Assembly (NCBI GenBank): GCA_020636545.1
Contig: JACJXS010000010.1
Coordinates: forward strand, 124,001 to 188,000
Direction of reading: 5' to 3'
DNA from: Chitinophagales bacterium
GTDB taxonomy: Bacteria; Bacteroidota; Bacteroidia; Chitinophagales; JADIYW01
DNA: 64,000 nt
The notes below the pieces were generated by a model. The model did not search any database. It worked only from the letters and a program-made list of their open reading frames with translations, and was not told where the DNA came from. This document shows, piece after piece, positions 35,521 to 44,494 of the stretch; positions within the stretch are counted from its first letter, which is position 1, and every line of letters starts with the position of its first letter. The translations under genes and the position numbers were made by a program.

Positions 35521-36547
35521 AAGAGAAAAAATTATAGGTATTTGGTTGATGATTGGCGTATTTATGTTGATGGTACAAATTTTCCTCGGAGGCGTTACAC
35601 GACTCACTGGCTCTGGTTTATCTATCACAGAATGGGACGCAATAATGGGTTTTATTCCGCCATTAAATCAAGCAGAATGGGTAGAGGTTTTTGAAAAATA
35701 TAAGCAATTTGACCAATTTAGATTAGTCAATTCAACATTCACTTTAGCCGATTTTAAAAGTATATTTTTATGGGAATTTGTGCATCGATTATGGGCAAGA
35801 TTCATGGCATTGTGTGCCTTTTTACCAATGATTTATTTTATTTTTAAAGGAATTTTAAAACAGAAAGACATTTTAAAACTATTATTAATCATTGCTTTAG
35901 GTGGATTAGCTGGATTTTTAGGTTGGATAATGGTTGCAAGCGGATTAGAAAAAAATAAAGTATTAGTAAATCCTGCAAAATTGATGTTGCATTTATTAGT
36001 TGCTGCTTTTATAGTGAGTTTGACATTTAGATTTGCTTTAGGCTATTTATATCCAAGAAATCAAACAACTCTAAATTCTACGAGAAATATTATTTCTGGA
36101 TTTTTGATTTTAATTTTTATACAAATATGCTTAGGTGCGTTGGTTGCAGGTTCAAAAGCAGCTTTTAGTTGTACTACTTTTCCCTTAATGCATGGTGCAT
36201 TTATTCCAGATAACCTTGGTTTTCCACAGCCTTATGAAAACTTTATACACGAAAATAATTTCACACTACAATTCATTCACAGAATGACTGCTTACTTTAT
36301 AGCAATCGTAAGTATTGTGTTATTTTTTAAATTTTCAAAACTATCATTTATTAATGCATTTCACAGAAGTAGGAAAATATTAATCATAGCAGTATTTATT
36401 CAAATTGGATTAGGTGCAGCAACTTTATTATTTACAAAATCTTCAATTCCAGTATTTTGGGCAGAATTGCATCAATTAGGTGCATTTGCAATTCTATTTT
36501 CAGTTATTGCCTTACATTATTTTTCACAACCATTAAATAAATTATAA
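35507..36547 (+). CDS. ctaA: Heme A synthase (COX15/CtaA family)
   Basis: Oxidises the C8 methyl of heme O to make heme A for cytochrome oxidase, in the inner membrane. At 346 residues with about eight transmembrane segments it is the COX15-like long form. Heme-ligand region motifs are FLGGVTRLTGSGLSITEWD near residue 25, EFVHRLWAR near 90, LMHGAFIPD near 228 and FIHRMTAYFIA near 253, with His as expected. Other oxidase-assembly genes (ctaB, coxABC) are not in the window. Confidence 0.93.
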   Translation: METSKREKIIGIWLMIGVFMLMVQIFLGGVTRLTGSGLSITEWDAIMGFIPPLNQAEWVEVFEKYKQFDQFRLVNSTFTLADFKSIFLWEFVHRLWARFMALCAFLPMIYFIFKGILKQKDILKLLLIIALGGLAGFLGWIMVASGLEKNKVLVNPAKLMLHLLVAAFIVSLTFRFALGYLYPRNQTTLNSTRNIISGFLILIFIQICLGALVAGSKAAFSCTTFPLMHGAFIPDNLGFPQPYENFIHENNFTLQFIHRMTAYFIAIVSIVLFFKFSKLSFINAFHRSRKILIIAVFIQIGLGAATLLFTKSSIPVFWAELHQLGAFAILFSVIALHYFSQPLNKL

Positions 36548-36548
36548 A

Positions 36549-37139
36549 TTGGAAATAAAAATAAATCACACTAATAGCTTGAGTGCTGCAAGGTATTTTA
36601 GTTCTTTTGGGATTCAGAATTTTGGATTTACATTAGATTCAATGAATCCAAACCATATAAGTTTACTTGATGCAAAACAGATTGTAAGTTGGCTCTATCA
36701 GCCAAATATTATTTTAGAAGTAGGTATTTTTCAAAATATAGAAGAGATAGAAATATTACAAAAAGAATTTCACTTCTCATCTGTGGAGTTAAATATCCAT
36801 CACCCTGATTTTAAAAGAATAATTGAACAATACAATCAATCTTGGATAAAATTAAATATTGATGAACTACAACAAATAGATTTTAATGAGCCTATATTTC
36901 AAGACAGTGCTTTTATTATCAATATTTTCGAACTAAAAATTGACTTTAAAATGCTAATTGAGTTTTCACAAAAACATTTGATTTTGATAGACCTCAATGA
37001 CTCCTCAAAAATTGAAGACTTTATTAAAAAGACTGGCATTATGAATTATACTATTCCATGTGTAAGAGAAAAGTCTGTTGGAAAACTTGATTTAGAGCCT
37101 TATGAGCATTTTTTACCTTATTTAGAAGATGCTTACTAA
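36549..37139 (+). CDS. TrpF-like (phosphoribosylanthranilate isomerase-like) protein
   Basis: 196 residues. NSLSAARYFSSFGIQNFGFTLD resembles the second strand of TrpF, and the repeated strand-helix pattern (ILEVGIFQNIEEIEILQKEF, SVELNIHHPDF) suggests a TIM-barrel relative. The usual TrpF opening K-x-C-G is not seen (it reads EIKINHTNS), and no other trp genes are near, so catalysis is doubtful. The start is a TTG one base after the ctaA stop, since no ATG is available. It ends before an Rho-independent terminator. The assignment is tentative. Confidence 0.6.
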   Translation: MEIKINHTNSLSAARYFSSFGIQNFGFTLDSMNPNHISLLDAKQIVSWLYQPNIILEVGIFQNIEEIEILQKEFHFSSVELNIHHPDFKRIIEQYNQSWIKLNIDELQQIDFNEPIFQDSAFIINIFELKIDFKMLIEFSQKHLILIDLNDSSKIEDFIKKTGIMNYTIPCVREKSVGKLDLEPYEHFLPYLEDAY

Positions 37140-37148
37140 GAACAAAAT

Positions 37149-37177
37149 AAAAAAGGCGGAATATAAAAATTCCGCCT
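37149..37177. terminator. Terminator hairpin, copy 1 of an identical pair
   Basis: AGGCGGAAT-ATAAAA-ATTCCGCCT with flanking A and T tails works on both strands. The same 29 bases occur again at 37866-37894. Here it ends the purK-ctaA unit and the convergent lipoprotein gene. Confidence 0.85.
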
Positions 37178-37201
37178 TCAATTGTAATATAAATAGTTAA
37201 T

Positions 37202-37795
37202 TTATTTTACTACTTCGGTTTGAACATAAATATTAATATTCCCTGTACAACTTTCTGATGGAAATTTCCCATCAACATACACATAAACTAGGTTATCACT
37301 ATCCAACCAAGTTAAATAATAAGTTAATTCTTCATCATCTTCATTAACTATTACAATAGCATCTTTATTTGCATCTTTCCATCTCCAGGTTCCTTCTTTC
37401 ACTTCATTTCCACCATCTGAAGAAAAACTCTTCATTATGTCTCCATTGTTATAAAAAGAAATATAAGGTCCTTCATCTTCATCAAGTTCTTCAGTCTTTA
37501 CATTGTCCTCAACTTTCTGACCAGAACAAACGATATTAAAAGATACAATCTTTGCACCATCTTTAATTTTCCACCACTTTCCTCCTTTTTCAATTCTGAG
37601 CGAAGCACCTTCATCGATGCCAGTTAATGTAATATGTCGTTGAGCTAAAGGAACAATGGTTCCCTTAGGAACAAGAGAACTAATTTTAGAACCACCTCCT
37701 CCACCACCATCGTCAATTTTGTTATCGTCTTTTTTACAGCTAAAAGTAATACATGCAATCGCTGTAATGATTGCAAACAATTTGAATGTTTTCAT
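37202..37795 (-). CDS. Lipoprotein with lipocalin-like layout, unknown function
   Basis: 197 residues. A lipoprotein signal peptide ends in the lipobox TFSC (Cys20), followed by KKDDNK and a Gly-rich linker (DDGGGGGGSK). The mature part alternates strands with WRWKDANKDAIVIV and TYYLTWLDSDNLVYVY, a pattern seen in small lipocalin-like lipoproteins of Bacteroidota. It is probably anchored to the outer membrane or periplasmic side of a membrane. It is enclosed by two identical terminators. Family not recognised. Confidence 0.75.
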   Translation of the reverse strand: MKTFKLFAIITAIACITFSCKKDDNKIDDGGGGGGSKISSLVPKGTIVPLAQRHITLTGIDEGASLRIEKGGKWWKIKDGAKIVSFNIVCSGQKVEDNVKTEELDEDEGPYISFYNNGDIMKSFSSDGGNEVKEGTWRWKDANKDAIVIVNEDDEELTYYLTWLDSDNLVYVYVDGKFPSESCTGNINIYVQTEVVK

Positions 37796-37865
37796 AATTA
37801 AAATATTTAGTTACACTAATCTAATATAAAATATATACCTAGCTTTCTTTTTAATATCTTTTAAC

Positions 37866-37894
37866 AAAAAAGGCGGAATATAAAAATTCCGCCT
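37866..37894. terminator. Terminator hairpin, copy 2 of an identical pair
   Basis: Identical over 29 bases to 37149-37177. It lies between gltA (ending at 37918 on the minus strand) and the lipoprotein gene, so it ends gltA transcription. Confidence 0.85.
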
Positions 37895-37917
37895 CACTTA
37901 TCCATTATTAAACACTA

Positions 37918-39177
37918 TTATCTTGCATCAATATTAGTATAACTTCTTAAAGTTGCACCTGTATAGATTTGTCTTGGTCGTCCTATCGGTTCCTTGTTTT
38001 CTTTCATTTCTTTCCATTGAGCAACCCATCCTGGAATTCTTCCTAAAGCAAATAAGCATGTAAATACATCAGTTGGGAATCCTAATGCTTGATAAATGAT
38101 GCCAGAATAAAAATCTACGTTTGGATATAAATTACGTTTGATAAAATATTCATCTGTCAATGCAGCATGCTCTAATTCTTTAGCAATAGTCAATTTTCTA
38201 TCTTGAATATTTAACTCTGTCAATACATTATCTGCAGCAACTTTAATAATTTTAGCTCTTGGGTCAAAGTTTTTATACACTCTATGTCCAAAGCCCATTA
38301 ATCTAAATCCAGACTCCTTATCCTTTGCCATATCAACAAATTTCTCAGTATCTCCACCATCTTTTTCGATTGCTTCTAATTGTTCCAAAACAGCTTGATT
38401 AGCTCCACCGTGTAATGGACCCCAAAGAGCAGCTAATCCACCACAAATTGAAGCATATATATTTGCATTAGATGAGCCTACCATTCTTACTGTAGATGTA
38501 GAACAGTTTTGTTCGTGATCAGCATGTAAGATTAATAATTTATCCATAGCCTCAACAACCACTGGCGATGGAACTTTCCCGAATGTCATATTTAAAAAAT
38601 TCTCAACATAAGAAAGCTTACTATCACTTGGAACAAAATCTAAGCCTTGAGAGTTTCTAATTACCATAGCAACTACAACAGGGAATTTTGCTAAAATATT
38701 TATAATTGTTTGAGGTGTAGCTTTTGCTGCATCCGCTCCAAACTCACCAGATAAAGCAATTGTTGCTGCCGCCAATGTTGCCATTGGATGAGCTGATTTT
38801 GGCATTGCCTTAATAATTGCACCTATTTCAGTAGGTACAGCTGAATTATCTTTTAATTGTTGTTCAAATTCTGCTAGTTGGGCAACATTTGGCAAATCTC
38901 CATTTAATAATGCATATATTACCTCAACAAAATTAGAGTTTTCAGCTAAATCAGCAATATCATAGCCTCTATATCTTAAAACTCCCTTTTCTCCATCTAA
39001 GAAAGTAATTTTACTTGTAGTCGCTCCAGTATTTTTATACCCAGAGTCTAAGGTTACAAAACCTGTATCTTGTCTCAAGTTTATAATATCAATAGCAGGT
39101 TCATTTTCACTTCCAACAATAATTGGACATACTGTAGTTTTCCCGCCTAAGGTAATGGTTAAATTTTCTTCTGACAT
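37918..39177 (-). CDS. gltA: Citrate synthase
   Basis: Condenses oxaloacetate and acetyl-CoA at the entry of the TCA cycle. The 419-residue length and N-terminal domain (ITLGGKTTVCPIIVGSENEPAIDI) are those of type II hexameric enzymes. Catalytic residues are in LHADHEQNCSTS, ALWGPLHGGANQAVL, GFGHRVYKNFDPRAK (His) and NVDFYSGIIYQALG (Asp). It stands as a single transcription unit with a terminator after it. Confidence 0.97.
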   Translation of the reverse strand: MSEENLTITLGGKTTVCPIIVGSENEPAIDIINLRQDTGFVTLDSGYKNTGATTSKITFLDGEKGVLRYRGYDIADLAENSNFVEVIYALLNGDLPNVAQLAEFEQQLKDNSAVPTEIGAIIKAMPKSAHPMATLAAATIALSGEFGADAAKATPQTIINILAKFPVVVAMVIRNSQGLDFVPSDSKLSYVENFLNMTFGKVPSPVVVEAMDKLLILHADHEQNCSTSTVRMVGSSNANIYASICGGLAALWGPLHGGANQAVLEQLEAIEKDGGDTEKFVDMAKDKESGFRLMGFGHRVYKNFDPRAKIIKVAADNVLTELNIQDRKLTIAKELEHAALTDEYFIKRNLYPNVDFYSGIIYQALGFPTDVFTCLFALGRIPGWVAQWKEMKENKEPIGRPRQIYTGATLRSYTNIDAR

Positions 39178-39266
39178 AGCAATTTAATTATATTTGATAA
39201 AATTAAAAAAAATAGTTACACTTATGAAATTAAGATATTGTTACTTGCTTAAAACTATAAGTATGC

Positions 39267-40124
39267 TTACTTTTCTATAACAAAACTTTCGCTTTTTAGT
39301 TGCACTTTTCGCTCTGGTAATCTAGCAGGAACTAAACCATAACGCAAAATAGCTCTTGAAGTTCCTTCTTTAAATAAAAATAGAGAGAACAATTTCAAAA
39401 ATGGTTCAGGATTTTTGGGTGTAATTAAAACTGTATGTGTTACCAAAGGATAACTAAAATCAAAAATATAGGCTTGTCCTAAAGGAAAAACTGAATCATT
39501 TACTTGGTATTTTAACAGCTTAATCTTATTTCTCAATTCTTTATGTTTCAAAGATTTATCATTAGAAAATATACTAAATGGCAAAAAACCAATAACATCA
39601 TTTTTAGAAACATAATCTATCACATCCTCATTTGATTTTAAAGCATAGATATTAGATGTTAATGAAGTATCTAAAGGAATTAATTTAATATAATCTTTAG
39701 TATAATTACTAATTACAAGCGTCTTTTTATTTGATTTTAAATTAAACACGGAATCAGCATTTGATTTATTACTTATTATTGCTATCGCATCATCTGCGAA
39801 ATAATATTGTTTTGAAACCAACTTCCTATGCTGATTTGCATAGGTTAGTTCTGTTGGCGTTAAATCTCTACTCAGAATCATATTAGAAATACTATCTGCA
39901 AAATATAATTGAATCAAGCGTTGAGCATCAAGGTATTCAAATTTTAATTTAGACTTTGGGTGGATATTTTCAAAAATAGGAATAAACTGATTTAAAAATT
40001 TTTCTTGATTGATGTCTGCATATATTGTCAGTGTTCCCTCATACTTTTCGGAATCAATTCCATTGCCACAGGCAATAAAAAAGACAAAACAACATATAAT
40101 GATTAGCCTATTAAATATATTCAT
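39267..40124 (-). CDS. PstS-like substrate-binding lipoprotein
   Basis: 285 residues from the ATG at 40124. The signal peptide ends in a lipobox (FFIAC) and is followed by GNGIDSEKYEGTLTIYAD. The pattern fits the PstS-like periplasmic binding fold: an EGTLTIYAD first strand, LTPTELTYANQ, KQYYFADDAIAIISN and DYVSKNDVIGFLPFSIFS. Members bind phosphate or other anions, but no pst transporter genes are near. In Bacteroidota such proteins often lie beside tonB operons, as here. An alternative ATG at 40145 would overlap the small upstream gene by 11 bases. Confidence 0.8.
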   Translation of the reverse strand: MNIFNRLIIICCFVFFIACGNGIDSEKYEGTLTIYADINQEKFLNQFIPIFENIHPKSKLKFEYLDAQRLIQLYFADSISNMILSRDLTPTELTYANQHRKLVSKQYYFADDAIAIISNKSNADSVFNLKSNKKTLVISNYTKDYIKLIPLDTSLTSNIYALKSNEDVIDYVSKNDVIGFLPFSIFSNDKSLKHKELRNKIKLLKYQVNDSVFPLGQAYIFDFSYPLVTHTVLITPKNPEPFLKLFSLFLFKEGTSRAILRYGLVPARLPERKVQLKSESFVIEK

Positions 40125-40134
40125 TCTACAATAA

Positions 40135-40344
40135 TTAAATTTCATCAGACATATTTGCCATTTTTATAGCACGATACATCCTAAAAAAACCATATAGGAT
40201 AACTAACAATGCAAGTGCTATTTTTGTTGTAGGCGTTAAAAAATCAAAAGAAAATGGAAAAAACAATAACAAACCTCCTAAAACTACATAGGCTATAGAA
40301 ATTATTAAGCGTAAAAGTATAGCTGGTTGTAAATATTTTTTCAT
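40135..40344 (-). CDS. Small membrane protein with two transmembrane segments
   Basis: 69 residues, with two hydrophobic helices (about 8-30 and 38-58) joined by FSFDFLTPTTK, and an acidic C-terminus (MSDEI). I do not recognise a family. It lies 10 bases upstream of the PstS-like gene on the same strand, so they are probably co-transcribed. A strong terminator separates it from the tonB operon upstream. Confidence 0.7.
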   Translation of the reverse strand: MKKYLQPAILLRLIISIAYVVLGGLLLFFPFSFDFLTPTTKIALALLVILYGFFRMYRAIKMANMSDEI

Positions 40345-40357
40345 CTCTCAAAAATAC

Positions 40358-40385
40358 AAAAAGTCTAGCAAAAGCTAGACTTTTT
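40358..40385. terminator. Terminator of the tonB operon
   Basis: A perfect 12-bp stem, AAAAAGTCTAGC-AAAA-GCTAGACTTTTT, lies 21 bases after the tonB stop on the minus strand. The A and T ends make it active on both strands. Confidence 0.88.
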
Positions 40386-40405
40386 GAAAATATAACAGTT
40401 AATAT

Positions 40406-41242
40406 TTATTGTAATTTAAAAGATACTGGCAACGTATAATACACCTTAACAGGCACACCATTGTTTGAACCTGGAGCCCATTTAGGCATCGCTTTAATAA
40501 CACGAATAGCCTCTTCTGCACAACCTCCTCCAACTGGATCTTTTACAATTGTAGGATTTTTTATTGACCCATCTGTATCGACATAGAAATTTACAATTAC
40601 TTTCCCTTCTAATCCATTTTCTCGTGCTAATGATGGATAGTTAATGTTCTTAAATAAATACTTCATTAATTCTGCTGGACCACCAGGGAATGACGGCATT
40701 ACTTCTGAACGTATTAAAATTTCAGGAGCTTTAGGTTTCTCTGGTTGAGGCTGTGGCTCTGGACCTTTTCCTCCTTCTTCTTTAGGTATAATTATTGATG
40801 CTTTTGCTTCCTTGTCGCCTTCTATGGTCTTTGTAGAAATTTGCGTTTCCTTTACCTCTTCTTGCTTAGTTACTTTTTCATCTTGTACCAACTCATCTTT
40901 CTTAGCTATCAACTCCACCATTTTAATCGTTGGTCTTACTGGTGGCGGCGGTGGTGGTGGTGGTGGTGGTGGTGGTGCTTCCTCCACAGGTGGTGGTGGT
41001 GGTGGAAGATTTACATCTGTTAAAGCAACTTCTACGATTTTTTCTTCTTTCTTAGCTAATCTATCAAAAACTTGTAATTTTGCTATTAAAAGAATTAATA
41101 AAAATACTATAGTTGTAATGACAAATGCACGAAGTGTATTTTTGTTGATTAATTTTCTAAGGACATAAGAACCATAATCTTGGTTCAATCCTTCAAAAAC
41201 AATATCATCCCAACTTGATTTACTATATTTTGTTTCGCTCAT
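40406..41242 (-). CDS. tonB: TonB-family energy transducer
   Basis: A 278-residue periplasm-spanning protein that carries proton-motive energy from ExbB/ExbD to outer-membrane receptors. One transmembrane helix lies at about 37-55. A proline-rich spacer follows (about 82-104: runs of P with an EEAP insert), then a charged linker and the C-terminal TonB domain with FPGGPAELMKYL, YPSLARENGLEGKVIVNFYVD and MPKWAPGSNNGVPV. The cytosolic N-terminus has the SSWDDIVFEGLNQDYGSY segment seen in Bacteroidota TonB proteins. It is the last gene of exbB-exbD-exbD-tonB. Confidence 0.94.
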   Translation of the reverse strand: MSETKYSKSSWDDIVFEGLNQDYGSYVLRKLINKNTLRAFVITTIVFLLILLIAKLQVFDRLAKKEEKIVEVALTDVNLPPPPPPVEEAPPPPPPPPPPPPVRPTIKMVELIAKKDELVQDEKVTKQEEVKETQISTKTIEGDKEAKASIIIPKEEGGKGPEPQPQPEKPKAPEILIRSEVMPSFPGGPAELMKYLFKNINYPSLARENGLEGKVIVNFYVDTDGSIKNPTIVKDPVGGGCAEEAIRVIKAMPKWAPGSNNGVPVKVYYTLPVSFKLQ

Positions 41243-41266
41243 CTTATTATTTTATAAAAATGATAT

Positions 41267-41833
41267 TTAGTTTGCTGCTGCTGGTGTTCCACCATTTGCA
41301 ATTGCTTCTTCCTCTAAAGGTACTGGTTTTTGGATAGAATAGATTTTTGTTTTAGTAATATCCATTTCATCTAATATACCCACTAAATCTTCATATTTTG
41401 CATCATCGGTAGGTTTAATTAATACAATAGTTTGAACATCACCTTTATCATCTCTGCCAAATTTGCTATCTACAAACTTATGCTTATTCAATATTACTTG
41501 TCTAATGCCTTCTGGACTAAAATCAGTTTGTTGAAGTCCCATAACAGTTGTCCCATTATAGTACCAAATCTTACTATCTTTTTCTAATATTATATTTAAT
41601 ACTTTAGACTCTTTTACAACTGTTTTCTCAGACTCAGCATCTGTTGGTTTAGGCATATTCAAATCCATAGCTACAGATTTACCTAAAGTTGTTGTTAGCA
41701 TAAAGAAAGCAATTAGCAAGAAAGCTAAATCCACCATAGGTGTTAAATCCACTCTTGTGGACATTTTTTTACTTCGGACTTTGCCTTTGTGCTTGCCACG
41801 CCCACCGCCTGACGAGGTATCTAAATCTGCCAT
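41267..41833 (-). CDS. exbD: ExbD/TolR-family biopolymer transport protein, second copy
   Basis: 188 residues. A basic cytoplasmic N-terminus (KHKGKVRSKKM) precedes the single helix, with the proton-path aspartate in TPMVDLAFLLIAFFML. The periplasmic domain follows (about 60-170). The tail ends in a low-complexity AIANGGTPAAAN. It works with ExbB to drive TonB. The first 20 residues are Gly/Ser-rich, unlike the paralogue upstream. 24 bases before tonB. Confidence 0.93.
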   Translation of the reverse strand: MADLDTSSGGGRGKHKGKVRSKKMSTRVDLTPMVDLAFLLIAFFMLTTTLGKSVAMDLNMPKPTDAESEKTVVKESKVLNIILEKDSKIWYYNGTTVMGLQQTDFSPEGIRQVILNKHKFVDSKFGRDDKGDVQTIVLIKPTDDAKYEDLVGILDEMDITKTKIYSIQKPVPLEEEAIANGGTPAAAN

Positions 41834-41854
41834 TTAATTATTATTTAGATTTTT

Positions 41855-42490
41855 TTAATTTACTTTTAAGGTTGTAATTAAGTTGAAAGAATAAACATCA
41901 TTTTTTCTAAAGATATCTATCAAGTTAGTAATATCTTTCATACTTGTATTCTTATCACCTTTAATTGCAATTGGAGCTTTTTCTTTATTTTCATATTGAA
42001 CATAAACATGTCTTACTGCCATAATCCAATCTTTCAACTGATTATTCGTACTATCAATAGGAATTCCTGATAATTGACCAGCATCTTTTAACCTTTGAAT
42101 TTCTTCTTTTGGCATTGAAACTACTTGAGGTAGATTTTGAACTGGAACTCCAACAATTTCTAATCCTTGAAATTCTTTTCTTTTCTCATCAGTCATAGCT
42201 ACACCAGCATATTTCTGTGGTTCTAATTCAAATAGCTTATCAATAACTTGTCTTTTTCTATCTATATCAGAAATTGCCATATACACTTTCCCTTCTTTAT
42301 CAATCGTAAAAGTAACTAAATCATCTTTTATTGCATGTTCTGCTCTAGAAGATGGAGTTTGAACTTGAATCAATTCTGATGGACGAAATTTTGCAGTAAG
42401 AATAAAGAACGCTAGCAATAAAAAGGCAACGTCACACATTGCGGTCATATCCACAAATGTACTCTGTCTTGCTACTTTAACTTTAGGCAT
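41855..42490 (-). CDS. exbD: ExbD/TolR-family biopolymer transport protein, first copy
   Basis: 211 residues. The N-terminus MPKVKVARQSTFVDMTAMCDVAFLLLAFFI carries the channel Asp (in MCDVAFL) in its single transmembrane helix. The periplasmic domain is longer than that of the neighbouring copy and has an insert (about 90-140). Tandem unequal exbD genes are usual in Bacteroidota, where both subunits probably assemble with ExbB. 23 bases separate it from exbB. Confidence 0.93.
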   Translation of the reverse strand: MPKVKVARQSTFVDMTAMCDVAFLLLAFFILTAKFRPSELIQVQTPSSRAEHAIKDDLVTFTIDKEGKVYMAISDIDRKRQVIDKLFELEPQKYAGVAMTDEKRKEFQGLEIVGVPVQNLPQVVSMPKEEIQRLKDAGQLSGIPIDSTNNQLKDWIMAVRHVYVQYENKEKAPIAIKGDKNTSMKDITNLIDIFRKNDVYSFNLITTLKVN

Positions 42491-42513
42491 TTTATTCTAT
42501 TTTTTTATTAAGA

Positions 42514-43302
42514 TTATTTATTTTTTGCAGCAAAAGTTTGAGAAATACTATAACCCATTTCATCAATACCATAAGTTAGTTTATCAATCATATTTGTACA
42601 TAAGTTGTAAAATATAATGGCTACAGCTGAAGTAATGATACCAATTGCTGTATTGATTAGTGCTTCAGAAATACCTGTTGCTAAAACTTCTGGATCCGGC
42701 GAACCACTCGCTGCTAATCCTGTAAACGCTTTAATCATACCTAATACAGTTCCAAATAATGCTATTAAAGTACCAACTGATGCAATCGTTGCTAAAATCC
42801 ACATATTTTTTTCTAATACAGGCAATTCTAATCCTGTAGTTTCTTCAATTTCTTTTTGAATATTCATTACTTTTTGCTCTGCATCTAATCCTGTATTTTT
42901 TTCCATTTCAGCATATTTGTGTAAGCCAGCTTGAACTACATTCGCTACTGAACCTTGTTGTTTAGCACAATCAGCCAAAGCACCATTAATATCATTAGAA
43001 ACTAATTTAGATTTAATGTTTCTTAAAAAGTTATCTAAATCGCCAGTTCCTTTTGCTTTTTTAATAGTTAATAATCTTTCTACTGCAAACGTAATACAAA
43101 TAATAAATGTTGCTAATAAGAACGGTACAACAAATCCTCCTTTGTACACCAAGCCTAAAACATTAGTGTGGTGACCTTGTTCGTCAAATTGCTTTGCAAA
43201 TACTGTGTAAAAAATAACATTACATAATACTGTTGCAATTAAAATTACAATGCCAGAATTTAACCCGCTTTGTTTTTTTGTTGTTGTTTGTGCCTGAGCC
43301 AT
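42514..43302 (-). CDS. exbB: MotA/TolQ/ExbB proton channel family protein
   Basis: 262 residues from the ATG at 43302 (MAQAQTTTKKQSG); a TTG nine bases upstream is less likely. Transmembrane segments lie near 17-36, 52-72, 165-190 and 205-230. The conserved ExbB core TIASVGTLIALFGTVLGMIKAF and INTAIGIITSAVAIIFYN are present in the last two helices. First gene of the TonB-energising operon. The upstream gap holds divergent promoters for it and the thioesterase gene. Confidence 0.93.
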   Translation of the reverse strand: MAQAQTTTKKQSGLNSGIVILIATVLCNVIFYTVFAKQFDEQGHHTNVLGLVYKGGFVVPFLLATFIICITFAVERLLTIKKAKGTGDLDNFLRNIKSKLVSNDINGALADCAKQQGSVANVVQAGLHKYAEMEKNTGLDAEQKVMNIQKEIEETTGLELPVLEKNMWILATIASVGTLIALFGTVLGMIKAFTGLAASGSPDPEVLATGISEALINTAIGIITSAVAIIFYNLCTNMIDKLTYGIDEMGYSISQTFAAKNK

Positions 43303-43448
43303 AATTATCAATTTTTAGTTTAATTTGATGTTTGATTTACTTTAATTTTGGGTAAATATAGTATTTTTTTGAAAATACCTAAACTTTTTTTAAAAAACTA
43401 TCACATTTTGTAACGAAAAAGCTATCTCTTTATTGTATTTTTAACAAT

Positions 43449-44153
43449 ATGCAACTCATTTTATTCCATCATGCAGGAGGCGATAAATATGCTTTCCAAT
43501 ACCTATCTCAAAAACTAAACCAAGATTTTGAAATAATCCATTACGAACTTCCTGGAAGAAATTATCGATTAAATGAACCTTTATTATTTGATATTTATCA
43601 AATTGTAGATGATGCTTACAACACTATTTTACCATACACCCAAAATGATTTTATATTTATTGGTATGAGTATGGGTGCTTTAATTTCATTTTTAGTCTCT
43701 GAAAAATTACATCAAAAAAACAAAAACCTTCCTAAACATATTGTACTCTCATCAAGAAAAAGTATTGAACAATATACCACTATCCATCAGGTTGCGAATG
43801 CAGATGATGATACATTTTGGAATTATGTAAAATCATTTGGTGCTAATATTGATGGTATTTTACAACATCACGAATTGAAAAATTTTTATGAACCAATATT
43901 GAGAGCTGATTTTAAAGCATTAGAATATTTCAATCATCATTATCATAATCATTTATCAACGCAACTACCTATTTCTGTAAGTAGCTTATTTGGCAAAGAT
44001 GATATTCATATTGATATTGAAGGAGCAAATTCTTGGAATAAATATTTTACCAAAGAATTTGAGGTAAAAGTATTTGAAGGTGGTCATTTTTTTCTATACA
44101 ATAATAACGAGGCTATTGAATATATCAGAAATAAGGTATTATCATTAGACTAA
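43449..44153 (+). CDS. Type II thioesterase-like alpha/beta hydrolase
   Basis: 234 residues. It opens LILFHHAGGDKYAFQYLSQKL and has YELPGRNYRLNEP, the signature of type II thioesterases of peptide and polyketide synthesis. The nucleophile is Ser in FIGMSMGALIS (about residue 76), the acid is Asp in LFGKDDIHI, and the base His is in FEGGHFFLY. These enzymes clear misloaded acyl groups from carrier proteins. No synthetase or carrier gene lies in the window, so it is either an orphan or serves a distant cluster. Confidence 0.87.
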   Translation: MQLILFHHAGGDKYAFQYLSQKLNQDFEIIHYELPGRNYRLNEPLLFDIYQIVDDAYNTILPYTQNDFIFIGMSMGALISFLVSEKLHQKNKNLPKHIVLSSRKSIEQYTTIHQVANADDDTFWNYVKSFGANIDGILQHHELKNFYEPILRADFKALEYFNHHYHNHLSTQLPISVSSLFGKDDIHIDIEGANSWNKYFTKEFEVKVFEGGHFFLYNNNEAIEYIRNKVLSLD

Positions 44154-44160
44154 AAATTTG

Positions 44161-44168
44161 TAATTTTG
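44161..44168 (+). promoter_or_regulatory. -7 promoter element (TAATTTTG) of rnpB
   Basis: TAATTTTG ends about four bases before the expected 5' end of the RNase P RNA. This gives a local calibration of how far the start lies from the box. It falls directly after the thioesterase stop codon. Confidence 0.7.
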
Positions 44169-44171
44169 CAA

Positions 44172-44494
44172 GTGCAGGTCGTTCTATCGCGTTTATAAAT
44201 TTATAAATGAGGAAAGTCTGAGCAGCACAGAACAGTTTGACAGCTAACTGCTGTATATAGGAATATATGGAAAGTGCCACAGAAAATTGTACAGGTAAGG
44301 CTGTAGTGAAAATGTTTTTATAGTAATATATTAACTAGGCAAACCCCAAACGCTGAAACATCATGTAAGCCAATGCTTGACGGTTGTTCGCCGGATGTTG
44401 GTGGGTAGATGGATAGAGGTAATTAGCGATAATTATCCTAGATAAATGATAGAAAAGTATTTATACTTACAGAACTCGGCTTATAGACCTGCTA
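44172..44494 (+). ncRNA. rnpB: RNase P RNA, bacterial class A
   Basis: The catalytic RNA that trims tRNA 5' leaders. P1 is formed by GCAGGTC (44174-44180) and GACCTGC (44486-44492). Conserved core blocks appear in order: GAGGAAAGTC near 44209, ACAGAA, GGTAAGGCTG, AGGCAAACCCC, GCCGGATG and the closing ACAGAACTCGGCTTATAGACC. About 320 bases, compact but complete. The 3' end and its T-run (CTATTTTTTT) overlap the last codons of the convergent rnpA. Confidence 0.93.

Noticed and set aside
40812..41168. Gly-rich and Trp-rich ORFs opposite the tonB gene
   Set aside because: They are shadows of the proline-rich codon run of tonB on the other strand.
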